Counted from the first letter of the stretch, positions 9,335 through 18,180 are shown. The stretch: 64,000 nt of DNA from Bacillota bacterium (GCA_023398575.1 JAEWSC010000021.1:1-64000); one strand, 5' to 3'. Notes: a model not told the origin generated them from the letters alone. A program made the numbers and translations.

Positions 9335-9369
9335 GTTAGTCATGGCTAACATAATTAGCATTGACTAAT
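9335..9369. promoter_or_regulatory. Two tandem operator-like dyads, likely iron-responsive
   Basis: GTTAG-6-CTAAC (9335-9350) and ATTAG-6-CTAAT (9354-9369) are two similar 16-bp dyads, 19 bp centre to centre, placed from the expected transcription start into the leader. Spacing of about two helical turns suits cooperative binding of a dimeric repressor on one face. The TTAG/CTAA half sites recall DtxR-family boxes, but the 6-base gap is not the classic IdeR layout, so the family is left open. Confidence 0.6.
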
Positions 9370-9393
9370 TAGAGAGAAAAAGGAGAAAGCAAC

Positions 9394-10413
9394 ATGCACC
9401 TCATCAAATCAAACCGGTTTTTAGGCTTGGTTTTCCTTGCTGTTATGGTCGTCATTGTCGGGGTCAATATCGCCGCACTTTCGGAAGGTGAAACAGCGGT
9501 ACAGTATCCTATCACCATCCCCCACGCGTATGGCGAAACGGTCATTGAAAAGGCGCCAGAGCGCATTGCAACGATTTCCTGGGGCAATCAGGATGTGCCA
9601 TTGGCCTTGGGTGTAGTGCCTGTCGGCGTTTCGAAGGCAAACTATGGTGTAGGCCCTGATGAAAACCTGCTGCCTTGGACAGCCAGCGGCTTTGCGGCTT
9701 TGGGGGTAGAAGCTCCGGTCGTATTTGATGATACGGACGGTTTGGATTATGAAGCGATCAACGATGCGCAGCCCGATGTGATCCTGGCGGCCTACTCTGG
9801 CATAACGCAGGAGGAATATGATCGGCTGAGTGAAATTGCGCCTGTGGTGGCTTATCCCACATTGGCCTGGCAGACCGGATGGCGGGATCAAATCATCCTG
9901 GATGCTGCTGGCATGGGCTTGAAGGCGGAAGGCGAGGAGCTCGTAATGAGTCTGGAGCAGCTGATTGAAGACAAAGCTGCGGCGTATCCGGAAATCAAGG
10001 GCAAGAAGGCCGCGTTTTTCTGGTTCTCTCCCACTGATCTTGGCAATGCCTATATCTACATGCCCGCCGATCCCCGCGCGGCTTATCTGACCGACCTTGG
10101 CATGAGCTTTCCCGATAGCGTGATGCAGTTGAGTGCCGACAATCAAAGCTTTGCTGTTCAGATCAGCGCGGAAAACTTTGACAAGCTGACAGATTTGGAC
10201 ATCATTATTTCCTATGGGGATGAAACCCTGCTGTCAGCCCTTCAGGCTGATCCGCTGGCAGGCACCATTCCCGCGGTGAAGAATGGCGCCGTTGTTGTGA
10301 TTCGGGATGGTTCGTACCTGTCCGCCTCCTGCACGCCCAGTGCGCTCTCTATACCGGCCACCATTGATGAATACCTTGCGCTGATTGCACAAGCTGCCGG
10401 GAAGGTACAATGA
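9394..10413 (+). CDS. Iron-siderophore ABC transporter substrate-binding protein (FecB/FepB family)
   Basis: A 339-residue periplasmic-binding-protein class III protein. It begins with a hydrophobic segment (about residues 8-27), then 'PHAYGETVIEKAPERIATISWGN', the usual opening of the FepB/FecB fold, and later 'DAQPDVILAAYSG'. No cysteine follows the hydrophobic segment, so the protein is either secreted or held by an uncleaved N-terminal helix rather than lipid-anchored. It is the first gene of a tightly packed operon: its stop overlaps the next start by 4 bases. Ligand is presumably a ferric siderophore; haem or cobalamin cannot be excluded. Confidence 0.9.
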   Translation: MHLIKSNRFLGLVFLAVMVVIVGVNIAALSEGETAVQYPITIPHAYGETVIEKAPERIATISWGNQDVPLALGVVPVGVSKANYGVGPDENLLPWTASGFAALGVEAPVVFDDTDGLDYEAINDAQPDVILAAYSGITQEEYDRLSEIAPVVAYPTLAWQTGWRDQIILDAAGMGLKAEGEELVMSLEQLIEDKAAAYPEIKGKKAAFFWFSPTDLGNAYIYMPADPRAAYLTDLGMSFPDSVMQLSADNQSFAVQISAENFDKLTDLDIIISYGDETLLSALQADPLAGTIPAVKNGAVVVIRDGSYLSASCTPSALSIPATIDEYLALIAQAAGKVQ

Positions 10414-11408
10414 ATCCGGCAAGAAAATCTCTATTGATTCTTTTCAGCCTGTGCGGGCTTGGGGTTTGTTTTTTGCTGTCCCTTGCGCTGGGTTCCAAGC
10501 CTGTAGACCTTTATGAGGTGATTCAGGCACTTATAGATAGCAAAGGCACATCGTTTACCGCGCTGGTGGTGAGGGAAAGGATACCAAGAACCATTTTCTG
10601 CATCATTGCCGGAGCCTCGTTGGGGGTCTCCGGCATGATGATGCAGGCCATCACCCGCAATCCTATTGCCGATCCCAGCATACTGGGTGTAAATACTGGC
10701 GCATCGCTATTTGTGGTGGCGGGCATTGCGTTTTTTCAAATTGGATCCGCCAGCGACTATATTCTCTTTGCGCTGGCCGGCGCTTCGCTTACAGCCATAT
10801 TCGTGTATGGCATTGCATCCCTGGGTGCCGGCGGTGCGTCGCCCATCAAGCTAGCGCTGGCCGGTGCAGCAACAAGCGCCGCGCTTTCCTCGCTGGTCAG
10901 CGCACTTGTTCTCCCGCGTACCAATGTCATGAACGCCTTCAGGTTCTGGCAAATTGGCAGTGTCAGCGGCGCGTCTTGGGAGTATATTCTTGCGGCGCTG
11001 CCTTTCCTTGCGGTTGGCCTGATTGCTGGATTGTTGCTTGCACCGTCGCTGAATGCGCTGGCATTGGGCGATGATGTAGCGGTAGGGCTAGGCGTTCGCA
11101 CAGCACCTGTCCGGATGTTTGGAGCAGCCATCGGCGTGCTGCTTTGCGGCGCAATCACCGCCCTGGCAGGACCGATAGGTTTTATCGGGCTGATGATACC
11201 CCATGTCATGCGGCTATTGTTTGGTTCGGATATGCGCTTTACGATCCCCATGACAGCCATAGGCGGTGCGGGGCTCTTAATGCTGGCAGATGTGATCGGA
11301 CGGCTTTTGGGAAGCCCCGGCGAGTTGGAGGTCGGTATTGTAACCGCGTTTCTTGGCGCGCCGATCCTCGTTATCATCGCTAGGAAAGTGAAGGCGCGGG
11401 CATTATGA
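10410..11408 (+). CDS. FecCD-family iron transport permease, first subunit
   Basis: A 332-residue polytopic protein (about 9-10 transmembrane helices) of the BtuC/FecCD family. The motifs 'RIPRTIFCIIAGASLGVSGMMMQ' (shortened here) near residue 60 and the C-terminal GPIGFIGLMIPHVMR loop, which contacts the ATPase, are both present. It overlaps its neighbours upstream and downstream by ATGA, so the four genes should be made in fixed ratio. It probably forms a heterodimer with the following permease in the cytoplasmic membrane. Confidence 0.93.
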   Translation: MNPARKSLLILFSLCGLGVCFLLSLALGSKPVDLYEVIQALIDSKGTSFTALVVRERIPRTIFCIIAGASLGVSGMMMQAITRNPIADPSILGVNTGASLFVVAGIAFFQIGSASDYILFALAGASLTAIFVYGIASLGAGGASPIKLALAGAATSAALSSLVSALVLPRTNVMNAFRFWQIGSVSGASWEYILAALPFLAVGLIAGLLLAPSLNALALGDDVAVGLGVRTAPVRMFGAAIGVLLCGAITALAGPIGFIGLMIPHVMRLLFGSDMRFTIPMTAIGGAGLLMLADVIGRLLGSPGELEVGIVTAFLGAPILVIIARKVKARAL

Positions 11409-12439
11409 CACAAATGTATTTAAAGGCCATCTACGCTGGGTACAAAAAAAGGCGCATCCGGCGATATACCGTTTCCAGTCTGCTATTCTTTCTGGTTTTG
11501 GGTTTGTGTACATTAATGCTTGTCAAGGGAAATACGGATTACACACTGTCTACGGTGTTTAAGGTTTTGCAAGGGGAAAAGATACAGGGCGCCACGTATG
11601 CTGTTTTAGCCATACGTCTGCCAAGAATGTTAGTTGGGCTTTTGGCGGGTATTGCCTTTGGCATGTCTGGGAATACCTTTCAAACAATGCTCAAAAATCC
11701 GCTGGCTAGTCCGGATATTATCGGCATCGCCGCAGGCTCCAGTGCAGCCGCTGTGTTTTGCATCCTCATGCTGCACTTGAGCGGAGGCATTGTGTCTTTT
11801 GCGGCCCTTATCGCAGGCCTTGTAGTGGCACTGCTGGTCTATGCGCTGTCCCAGGGCGGACGGTTTTCGGGGGGCAGGCTGATTTTAATAGGCATCGGCA
11901 TGCAGGCAATGCTTGGTGCGGTTGTTTCTTATATGCTGCTCAAGGGCTCGGAATATGATGTGCCCAGTGCCATGCGCTGGATGCGTGGCAGTCTGAACGG
12001 AGCACAGATGCAGGATGTACCTACTCTGCTTGTAGCAGTTTGTGTGTGTGGTTTTGGTATTGTATTGTTTACGCGGCATCTTGGGATACTTGAGCTGGGA
12101 GAGGATACCGCAACCACACTGGGGCTTAGGGCAAATATTACACGTGTGCTGCTTATTATGTTTGCTGTACTTTTGATTTCTTTTGCAACCGCTGCCACAG
12201 GACCTATTGCTTTTGTTGCCTTTCTGGCAGGGCCAATCGCCAGAAAGCTGGCTGGAGCAGGCGCTGTTTCGGCGGTGCCGGCAGGGCTTACCGGCGCGCT
12301 GTTGGTGCTAGGCGCGGACCTTATCGGCCAGTTTGCTTTTGCTGCGCGTTATCCAGTAGGTGTTATCACCGGCATTTTGGGAGCACCTTATCTCATTTTT
12401 TTACTGATCCGCGTCAACAGAAAAGGAGGTGCGGCGTGA
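11405..12439 (+). CDS. FecCD-family iron transport permease, second subunit
   Basis: A 344-residue paralogue of the preceding permease, starting with a longer basic cytoplasmic N-terminus (YKKRRIRRY). It has 'RLPRMLVGLLAGIAFGMSGNTFQ' in the family's first conserved region and ATGPIAFVAFLAGPIAR in the ATPase-contact loop. In the latter the usual 'IGLIAPH' reads 'VAFLAGP', a common variant in the FepG-like partner. The gene overlaps the previous stop by 4 bases and ends within the Shine-Dalgarno region of the ATPase gene. Confidence 0.93.
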   Translation: MTQMYLKAIYAGYKKRRIRRYTVSSLLFFLVLGLCTLMLVKGNTDYTLSTVFKVLQGEKIQGATYAVLAIRLPRMLVGLLAGIAFGMSGNTFQTMLKNPLASPDIIGIAAGSSAAAVFCILMLHLSGGIVSFAALIAGLVVALLVYALSQGGRFSGGRLILIGIGMQAMLGAVVSYMLLKGSEYDVPSAMRWMRGSLNGAQMQDVPTLLVAVCVCGFGIVLFTRHLGILELGEDTATTLGLRANITRVLLIMFAVLLISFATAATGPIAFVAFLAGPIARKLAGAGAVSAVPAGLTGALLVLGADLIGQFAFAARYPVGVITGILGAPYLIFLLIRVNRKGGAA

Positions 12440-13248
12440 TGGGCTTTGGTTCATTTTCGGCCAGAGGGATCACTGCGGGTTACGATCACAAAGTGATTGT
12501 AGACGGCGTAAGCATGACCATACCCAAGGGGAAAATCAGTGTCATTATTGGTGCGAATGCGTGCGGAAAATCTACGCTGCTCAAAACCTTTGCGCGTTTG
12601 TTAAAGCCTATGTCTGGAAGCGCATTATTGGACGGGAAGCAAATCCACACCCTGCCCTCCAAACAGCTTGCGCGCACGCTGGGGCTGCTCCCCCAAACCC
12701 CTGTTGTACCTGAGGGCATAACTGTTTCCGATCTTGTTTCCCGTGGCCGATTTCCGCACCAAACGTTTCTAAAGGGAATGGGGAAAAAGGATTACGAGGC
12801 GGTGGAGGAAGCGCTTGTCACCATGGGGATAGCGGAGCTTGCAAACCGCAGCGTGGATGAGCTGTCCGGCGGCCAGCGGCAGAGGGTATGGATTGCAATG
12901 GCGCTGGCACAAGAAACAGATATCCTTTTGTTAGATGAGCCGACCACTTACCTCGATATCGCTTATCAGGTAGAAATACTCGATTTGCTGACTGATCTGA
13001 ACCGCAAGAGCGGCAGCACGATTGTCATGGTGCTGCACGATATCAATCTTTCGGCACGGTATGCCGATCATATTTTCGCGCTTCGCAATGGGAAATTGAT
13101 TGCTGAAGGTACACCCGTTGAAGTGATTACCAGTCAGTTGATCAAGGATGTATTTGAACTGGATTGCATGGTCATATCCGATCCAATATCGCAATCCCCT
13201 TTTATCGTTCCCAGAGGCAAATATCATGCCAAAGCTGCCATGACATGA
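12439..13248 (+). CDS. Iron-siderophore ABC transporter ATP-binding protein (FecE/FepC type)
   Basis: A 269-residue ABC ATPase that powers the two permeases. Walker A is GANACGKST (an Asn-Ala version of the usual GPNGCGKST), the signature is LSGGQRQRVW and Walker B is ILLLDEPTTYLD, followed by the switch His in VLHDINLSARYADH, all typical of the FepC subfamily. Start is ATG 12439, 9 bases after AGGAGG; GTG 12436 is also possible. It ends the operon; a hairpin derived from an interspersed repeat at 13329-13365 probably acts as its terminator. Confidence 0.94.
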   Translation: MGFGSFSARGITAGYDHKVIVDGVSMTIPKGKISVIIGANACGKSTLLKTFARLLKPMSGSALLDGKQIHTLPSKQLARTLGLLPQTPVVPEGITVSDLVSRGRFPHQTFLKGMGKKDYEAVEEALVTMGIAELANRSVDELSGGQRQRVWIAMALAQETDILLLDEPTTYLDIAYQVEILDLLTDLNRKSGSTIVMVLHDINLSARYADHIFALRNGKLIAEGTPVEVITSQLIKDVFELDCMVISDPISQSPFIVPRGKYHAKAAMT

Positions 13249-13578
13249 GGAGACTACATCGGCCTAGTAACCTGTATTGGTCAGCTCTATGGGAAAATGA
13301 AGTAAGATATATGATCTGCTAAACGCTTCAGCGTGGTGCAAAAAGTGGTTACGCCACTTTTTTGCGTTTTGGTGCTTTGAGACATGCCCATACATTTTGC
13401 TGACATGGTTCGCATGTCCCCTTGATATGCTGTATGAGGTGAATGATTTTTCATGTGCATGGACAGGGTATCATTGATGCTTGTGCTGTGCAGTATGCAG
13501 GATTTGGCACGCAGACGTCGAATGGTAATGTTCATACTGAAGGCAGGGACGCAGGTAATGATACCGGGAGGTGCGAAA
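13249..13578. other. Intergenic region with solo repeat hairpin
   Basis: About 330 bases between the iron operon and the GMP-synthase-like gene. It holds the solo hairpin at 13329-13365. An open frame continues upstream of the GTG at 13579 as far as 13453, but has no ribosome site or conserved residues, so I treat it as non-coding. No clear promoter was found. Confidence 0.5.
13329..13365 (+). repeat. Solo first hairpin of the interspersed element, acting as terminator
   Basis: CAGCGTG followed by a stem GCAAAAAGTGG-ttacg-CCACTTTTTTGC matches the 5' end and first hairpin of the elements at 18237 and 22611 (minus). The rest of the element is absent. Position (80 bases after the ATPase stop) and the T-run inside the right arm suggest it terminates the iron operon. 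Confidence 0.6.
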
Positions 13579-15051
13579 GTGCGCGATATGGTGCTGATCT
13601 TAAGCTTCGACGGGGCGAATGGGCGTTCTGTTGCACGAAAGCTTCGGGCAGAGCGGGTGTTTTGCAAAATTGTTCCCGCGGATATCGCGCCGGATGCCGT
13701 AAAAGAACAAGAGCCGCTAGGCATTATTTTAGCCGGCGGGTCACAGGGTTCGCTTAGCCTCCCTGGATTTCATGCGGAATTGTTAGATTTGGGGCTGCCC
13801 CTTTTGGCACTGGGCGATGCTGCGGCTGCTGTTTGCGCTGCTCTTGGCGGCCAGGCTGCCGACAGCTTTCTGGAACAGACTGCCGCGACGGTTACCTATC
13901 AGGCTGAGCTCCCCTTATTTGAAGAAGTGCCGGAGGGGGAGCGGATGATGACCTTTGTCCGGCCGCTTGAGCTCTCGGAGGGGCTTTCGCCTGCCGCCTG
14001 GTCTAGTGATGCGGTCATCGGCTTTGTACAGCAAGAAAAGAAGCTTTATGGGCTTCAATTTCAGGTAGAACAGAACGACCCGGATGGTATACAGATTCTC
14101 GCGAATTTTGCTTTAAAGGTATGCGGGTGTACAGCCTGGTGGGATAGCAGCGCCTTTATTGCCCGTGCGGTGGACGAAGTCCGCCGGGTGGCGGGTGAAG
14201 GTGGTGTAATTTGTGCTATTTCCGGCGGCGTGGATAGCGGCGTATGTGCAATGCTGGGCCATAAGGCTGTTGGCGCGCGCATGAAATGTGTGTTTGTGGA
14301 CACAGGGCTTATGCGCAAAGGGGAGAGCGAATATGTGCTGGCTTTCTACCGGGATGTGCTTGGGCTGAAGGTTGAAAAGGTGGACGCTGCAGACCGCTTT
14401 TTGCGGGAGCTTTCAGGCATTGTAGAGCCTCAGCGGAAAAAGCGGGTCATATCAAGGCTGCTACAGGATATATTGACCGCAGAAGCCGGCAAGAACCCCG
14501 ACGCTGCCGTGATATTGCAAGGAACCAATTACTCAGATTCGCCGGATGGTATGGGTGCCGATAGCCGTATGAGCATGAATGACCGCTACCGGCAGGCGGT
14601 GCTGGTAGAGCCGGTCAAAGAGCTTTTTAAGGATGAAATCCGTCGTGTAGGCGAAGAACTGGGCATGCCGCCGGAAATCTATACCCGCCAGCCTTTCCCG
14701 GGTGCAGGTCTGGCTCTTCGCATTATGGGTGATGTCACTGCCCAACGGCTGACCATTTTGCGGGAAGCAGATGCCATTTTCTTGGAGGAGATTGCCGCCA
14801 GCGGGCAGGGGAAACGTCTTTGGAAGCATTTTGCGGTACTTAGCGATTTGGGGGAGCACGGGATGAACGGCATTGCCATCTGCCTTCGTGCTGTCCACGC
14901 CAGCGAAAGCTCCACCGCTATGGCAGCCAGACTGCCGTCTGACCTGCTGGAACGGGTTTCCATGCGTATTTTAAAGGCGCTGCCACAGGTGGTTAGGGTG
15001 TTGTATGACTTGACGCCAGGTTACAATTTCGCGGGGATAGAATGGCAATAA
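13579..15051 (+). CDS. GMP-synthase-like protein with degenerate amidotransferase domain
   Basis: A 490-residue protein with GuaA architecture: class I amidotransferase-like domain (1-185), ATP-pyrophosphatase domain with the P-loop SGGVDS (215-220), and GuaA C-terminal dimerisation domain. The amidotransferase triad is gone: the nucleophile elbow GICYG reads ALGDA around Gly79, and HPE reads QVE (162-164). The XMP-binding HHN segment and the C-terminal KPP motif are also missing. ATP pyrophosphatase residues and QGTNYSD are kept. It may use free ammonia or another substrate; a true GuaA is expected elsewhere. Start GTG 13579 has GGGAGG 7 bases upstream. The M19 dipeptidase gene follows after 18 bases. 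Confidence 0.75.
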   Translation: MRDMVLILSFDGANGRSVARKLRAERVFCKIVPADIAPDAVKEQEPLGIILAGGSQGSLSLPGFHAELLDLGLPLLALGDAAAAVCAALGGQAADSFLEQTAATVTYQAELPLFEEVPEGERMMTFVRPLELSEGLSPAAWSSDAVIGFVQQEKKLYGLQFQVEQNDPDGIQILANFALKVCGCTAWWDSSAFIARAVDEVRRVAGEGGVICAISGGVDSGVCAMLGHKAVGARMKCVFVDTGLMRKGESEYVLAFYRDVLGLKVEKVDAADRFLRELSGIVEPQRKKRVISRLLQDILTAEAGKNPDAAVILQGTNYSDSPDGMGADSRMSMNDRYRQAVLVEPVKELFKDEIRRVGEELGMPPEIYTRQPFPGAGLALRIMGDVTAQRLTILREADAIFLEEIAASGQGKRLWKHFAVLSDLGEHGMNGIAICLRAVHASESSTAMAARLPSDLLERVSMRILKALPQVVRVLYDLTPGYNFAGIEWQ

Positions 15052-15069
15052 ATTTGGAGGGTACTTACG

Positions 15070-15963
15070 ATGCATGTATGTGATACGCACTCGGACACGC
15101 TGTATGAGGTTGGCTATAAAAAAAATATTTCTCCGGATATCACTTTGGAGCGGGCACGCCGCGGCGGTGTAACGATTCAGGTCATGGCACTGTGGACAGG
15201 CCCGCAAGGCAATGCTGGTGATTATAAAGGTATTGTGGCAGCGGAGCTTGAGGGGCTGGAGGCTTTAAAAGCGCAGGGTTTTAAGCAAATCGATGATCCC
15301 GCCGACGCCAAGGAAGGTGAGACCGCGATTTTACTGTCTGTGGAGGGCGGTGAGGTCTTCCAGGGTGGCATTGAGACGGTGGCACAGTTCCGCAAAAAGG
15401 GTGTGCGCATCGCCGGCATCACCTGGAATCATGATAACGACCTGGGTCATCCCGCCAAGGGCGGCAGCCAGGAAGGCTTGACGCCATATGGACTTGACAT
15501 TGTCAAGGAAATGCAGCGGCTGAAAATATCCGTAGACGTTTCGCACCTGAACGAGCGGGGCTTTTATGACATTTTTCAAAAAACGAATATTCCGCCTATG
15601 GCCTCTCACAGCTGCGTAAGCAAGCTCCGCCCACATTTCCGCAATTTGACGGACGATCAGCTGCGCCTGCTCATCCGCGAGGGTGGCTATATCGGTATCA
15701 ACTTCTATGGTGAATTTCTGGCGGAAAGCGGATCAACCTATGAAACGGTGCTGGACCACATTGATTATATTTGCCAGATGGGCGGAGAAAAAATTGTAGG
15801 TTACGGCTCCGACTTTGACGGCATCGATGTGTATCCCGACGGGTTGCGCCATCCCGGCGATTTGCCTAATCTGGTTTCCGGTATGCGCCGCCGCGGCTAC
15901 AGTGAAGCGGTGATTGAGGGGATTGCCGGACAAAACCTGATCGACTACTTTACAAGAATCTGA
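15070..15963 (+). CDS. Membrane dipeptidase, peptidase family M19
   Basis: A 297-residue TIM-barrel metallopeptidase of the renal dipeptidase family, which hydrolyses dipeptides, often with a D-residue or a beta-lactam-like bond. Metal ligands are visible: HxD (DTHSDTL, His7/Asp9), the bridging Glu in SVEGGE, His in MASHSC and the Asp of GSDFDG. No signal peptide, so it is cytoplasmic. ATG 15070 has GGAGG 10 bases upstream. It is co-transcribed with the GMP-synthase-like gene and followed by a terminator. Confidence 0.92.
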   Translation: MHVCDTHSDTLYEVGYKKNISPDITLERARRGGVTIQVMALWTGPQGNAGDYKGIVAAELEGLEALKAQGFKQIDDPADAKEGETAILLSVEGGEVFQGGIETVAQFRKKGVRIAGITWNHDNDLGHPAKGGSQEGLTPYGLDIVKEMQRLKISVDVSHLNERGFYDIFQKTNIPPMASHSCVSKLRPHFRNLTDDQLRLLIREGGYIGINFYGEFLAESGSTYETVLDHIDYICQMGGEKIVGYGSDFDGIDVYPDGLRHPGDLPNLVSGMRRRGYSEAVIEGIAGQNLIDYFTRI

Positions 15964-15996
15964 CCGCCTATTCCTTAGCATAGATTTTTGATCGTG

Positions 15997-16031
15997 CCCT
16001 CAAACTAGATGTGTTTGAGGGTATTTTTGTT
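15997..16031 (+). terminator. Intrinsic terminator after the dipeptidase gene
   Basis: A 9-bp stem CCCTCAAAC/GTTTGAGGG (15997-16005 with 16013-16021), 7-base loop, then TATTTTTGTTT. It ends only two bases before the Shine-Dalgarno of the next gene, so that gene either has its promoter within this stretch or relies on read-through. Confidence 0.85.
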
Positions 16032-16044
16032 TGGAGGCGGCTGT

Positions 16045-16704
16045 GTGATTCAATTAAACCATATCACCAAAACGTATCCCTTTGGCGGGCTAAACGTTGC
16101 GGCACTCAGTGATGTGTCGCTGCACATCCATCCCCAGGAATATGCGGCCATTGTCGGCCCCAGCGGCTCGGGAAAATCAACGCTGATGAACATTATTGGA
16201 TGCCTGGATACCCCGTCTTCCGGTGAATATTTGTTGGATGGCTTGAATGTATCCGGCCTTTCCGCCAAGGACTTAGCCGGCATACGCAGCGGAAAGATCG
16301 GCTTTGTGTTTCAGGGGTTTCACCTTTTGCCACGATTGACGGCACTGGAAAATGTGGCGGTGCCGCTGATGATTAAAGGGATACCTGCAAAGGAGAGGGA
16401 AGAACGGGCTGCACAAGCACTTAAGCTTGTAGGCCTTACCCAGCGCATGGGGCACAAGCCTTCCCAACTGTCCGGCGGGCAGCAGCAGCGGGTAGCCATC
16501 GCCAGGGCGCTGATTCATAACCCCAAGGTGCTCTTAGCCGATGAGCCTACAGGAAGTCTGGATGAGCAATCGACCAGGGAGGTGCTTGCCCTGTTGGAAG
16601 GACTGCATCAAAAAGGGCACACCGTGGTGTTAATTACCCATGACGCCGCTGTGGCCGCACGGGCCAGCCGGCGCATATCCGTTTCATCCGGGCAGGTGCA
16701 CTAA
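16045..16704 (+). CDS. ABC transporter ATP-binding protein, MacB/LolD type
   Basis: A 219-residue ATPase of the MacB/LolD/FtsE-like clade, which usually pairs with FtsX-like permeases for lipoprotein, peptide or antibiotic export. Walker A GPSGSGKST is at 38-46, the signature is LSGGQQQRVAIARAL and Walker B is VLLADEPTGSLDE. Start GTG 16045 has GGAGGCGG 7 bases upstream. No FtsX-type permease lies next to it, so its partner must be encoded elsewhere. An inverted repeat at 16793-16817 may terminate it. Confidence 0.9.
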   Translation: MIQLNHITKTYPFGGLNVAALSDVSLHIHPQEYAAIVGPSGSGKSTLMNIIGCLDTPSSGEYLLDGLNVSGLSAKDLAGIRSGKIGFVFQGFHLLPRLTALENVAVPLMIKGIPAKEREERAAQALKLVGLTQRMGHKPSQLSGGQQQRVAIARALIHNPKVLLADEPTGSLDEQSTREVLALLEGLHQKGHTVVLITHDAAVAARASRRISVSSGQVH

Positions 16705-16792
16705 AATGCATTTTGAGAAATCTAAACCAATGCAGCGTTAGATTTGCTGTTATTGCACCGTACGGAAATGATGCGACCGCATAGGGTGAAAA

Positions 16793-16817
16793 GGGGAGGA
16801 TGATAGGTATCCTCCTC
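16793..16817 (+). terminator. Hairpin between the ABC ATPase and flavoprotein genes
   Basis: GGGGAGGAT pairs with ATCCTCCTC around a 7-base loop (16793-16801 with 16809-16817). The downstream sequence has only a short T-run (ACTTTAC), so it may be a weak terminator or an RNA structure 26 bases before the flavoprotein start. Confidence 0.45.
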
Positions 16818-16842
16818 ACTTTACAAAAGGCGGTCATGCTGG

Positions 16843-18180
16843 ATGGACCTTTTTAGCGGACTGACCGGCGAGGTTGTAACGCCGGGCAACCCAGTGTATG
16901 AACAGGCCAGGCAGGAATGGAACAGGGCTATAGAAAAGTTTCCGCTGGCCATTGTATATTGTCAGCATAAGCAGGATGTGCAAAGCGCGGTTAAATGGGC
17001 AAGGTGTCATCAAGTGCCTATCCGTGTGCGCTGCGGAGGACACAGCTTTGAGGGCTATTCCACGGGGGATGCAGCACTTGTGATTGATATCAGCCGCATG
17101 AATGGCATAAAGCTTCGCAATGGCCTTCTTACGATTGAGGCGGGTGTGCAGTTCCAGTCGCTGTATGACCTTTTGGCTCCACTAGGCTACCCGTTTCCCG
17201 GCGGAAGCTGCCCTACGGTAGGTGTAGCCGGGTACACCCTGGGGGCAGGCTGGGGGCTGTCTGCGCGGCTTCTGGGCATGGGCTGTGATTGGCTTATTGA
17301 GGCTGAAATTGTAAATGCGCAGGGCGGCTTGATGACGGTCAATCATGCCTGCCATCCAGACTTGTTTTGGGCACTGCGCGGCGCCGGCGGCGGTAATTTT
17401 GGCATCATCGTGACAATGACCTTTCAACTGCCGCAAAAGGTGGATGTAGTAACAACCGTAGAATTCTTTTATTCAAATGCAAGCCAGCAAAAGATGGCTG
17501 ATTTTTTAGGCGCATGGCAAAAATGGCTGAAGATGGCAGACGCTCGCTTGACGATTGTAGCAAGCCTCCTGCATATCCGTGATGCAGGCTTTGAAATTTA
17601 TGGCTTCGGTTTATTTTATGGATGCCGGGACGAGGCAATAGAGGCCACACGACCGCTTGAACAAGTAACAGGCGGGCATTATGAATACCTGCAGGGAACA
17701 CTTCATGAGGCGATGGAAGCGGTAACGGAAGGATATCCGCCTTACGAAATGTTCAAGTCTACCGGCCGCTTTGTACTGCGGCCATTTGATGAGAAGGAGA
17801 TTTCAAATTTAGCGGGTATGATACGGGATGTCCCCGAGGGGTCACTGCTGACTGCGCTTACACTATACGCCATGGGTGGACGCATCACGGCGCTTAACCC
17901 CTATGACACCGCCTTTTTTTACAGGGACGCGCTATATATTGCGGGTATACAATCGGTCTGGAATGATCCGATGTATGCCGATGTCAATACGGCTTGGGTG
18001 GCGGATAAGTTTCGTTATCTGTATGGTATCACTTGCGGCTCTTTTGTAAACTTTCCCTATGGTGAGCTCCCTGATTATATGGATGCCTATTATGGCGGAA
18101 ATGCACAATGCCTACAATATGTAAACAAAAAGTATGATCCCTGCAATGTTTTTTGTTTTCCGCAATGTATCCGAGGTTAA
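16843..18180 (+). CDS. FAD-linked oxidoreductase, berberine-bridge-enzyme type
   Basis: A 445-residue flavoprotein of the VAO/PCMH fold: FAD_binding_4 domain in the N-terminal half and a BBE C-terminal motif (KYDPCNVFCFPQ). Both residues used for bicovalent FAD attachment in this family are present: His67 in RCGGHSFEGYS and Cys123 in GGSCPTVGVAG. Such enzymes oxidise sugars (gluco- or chito-oligosaccharide oxidases) or small alcohols with O2 or another acceptor. No signal peptide. The family is commoner in actinobacteria, fungi and Bacillus than in strict anaerobes, so the physiological acceptor is unclear. ATG 16843 has AAAAGGCGG upstream. Confidence 0.88.
   Translation: MDLFSGLTGEVVTPGNPVYEQARQEWNRAIEKFPLAIVYCQHKQDVQSAVKWARCHQVPIRVRCGGHSFEGYSTGDAALVIDISRMNGIKLRNGLLTIEAGVQFQSLYDLLAPLGYPFPGGSCPTVGVAGYTLGAGWGLSARLLGMGCDWLIEAEIVNAQGGLMTVNHACHPDLFWALRGAGGGNFGIIVTMTFQLPQKVDVVTTVEFFYSNASQQKMADFLGAWQKWLKMADARLTIVASLLHIRDAGFEIYGFGLFYGCRDEAIEATRPLEQVTGGHYEYLQGTLHEAMEAVTEGYPPYEMFKSTGRFVLRPFDEKEISNLAGMIRDVPEGSLLTALTLYAMGGRITALNPYDTAFFYRDALYIAGIQSVWNDPMYADVNTAWVADKFRYLYGITCGSFVNFPYGELPDYMDAYYGGNAQCLQYVNKKYDPCNVFCFPQCIRG

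Noticed and set aside
9335..9369. A classic Fur box or IdeR box
   Set aside because: The half sites resemble DtxR-type boxes but the spacing matches neither consensus, so no family was assigned.
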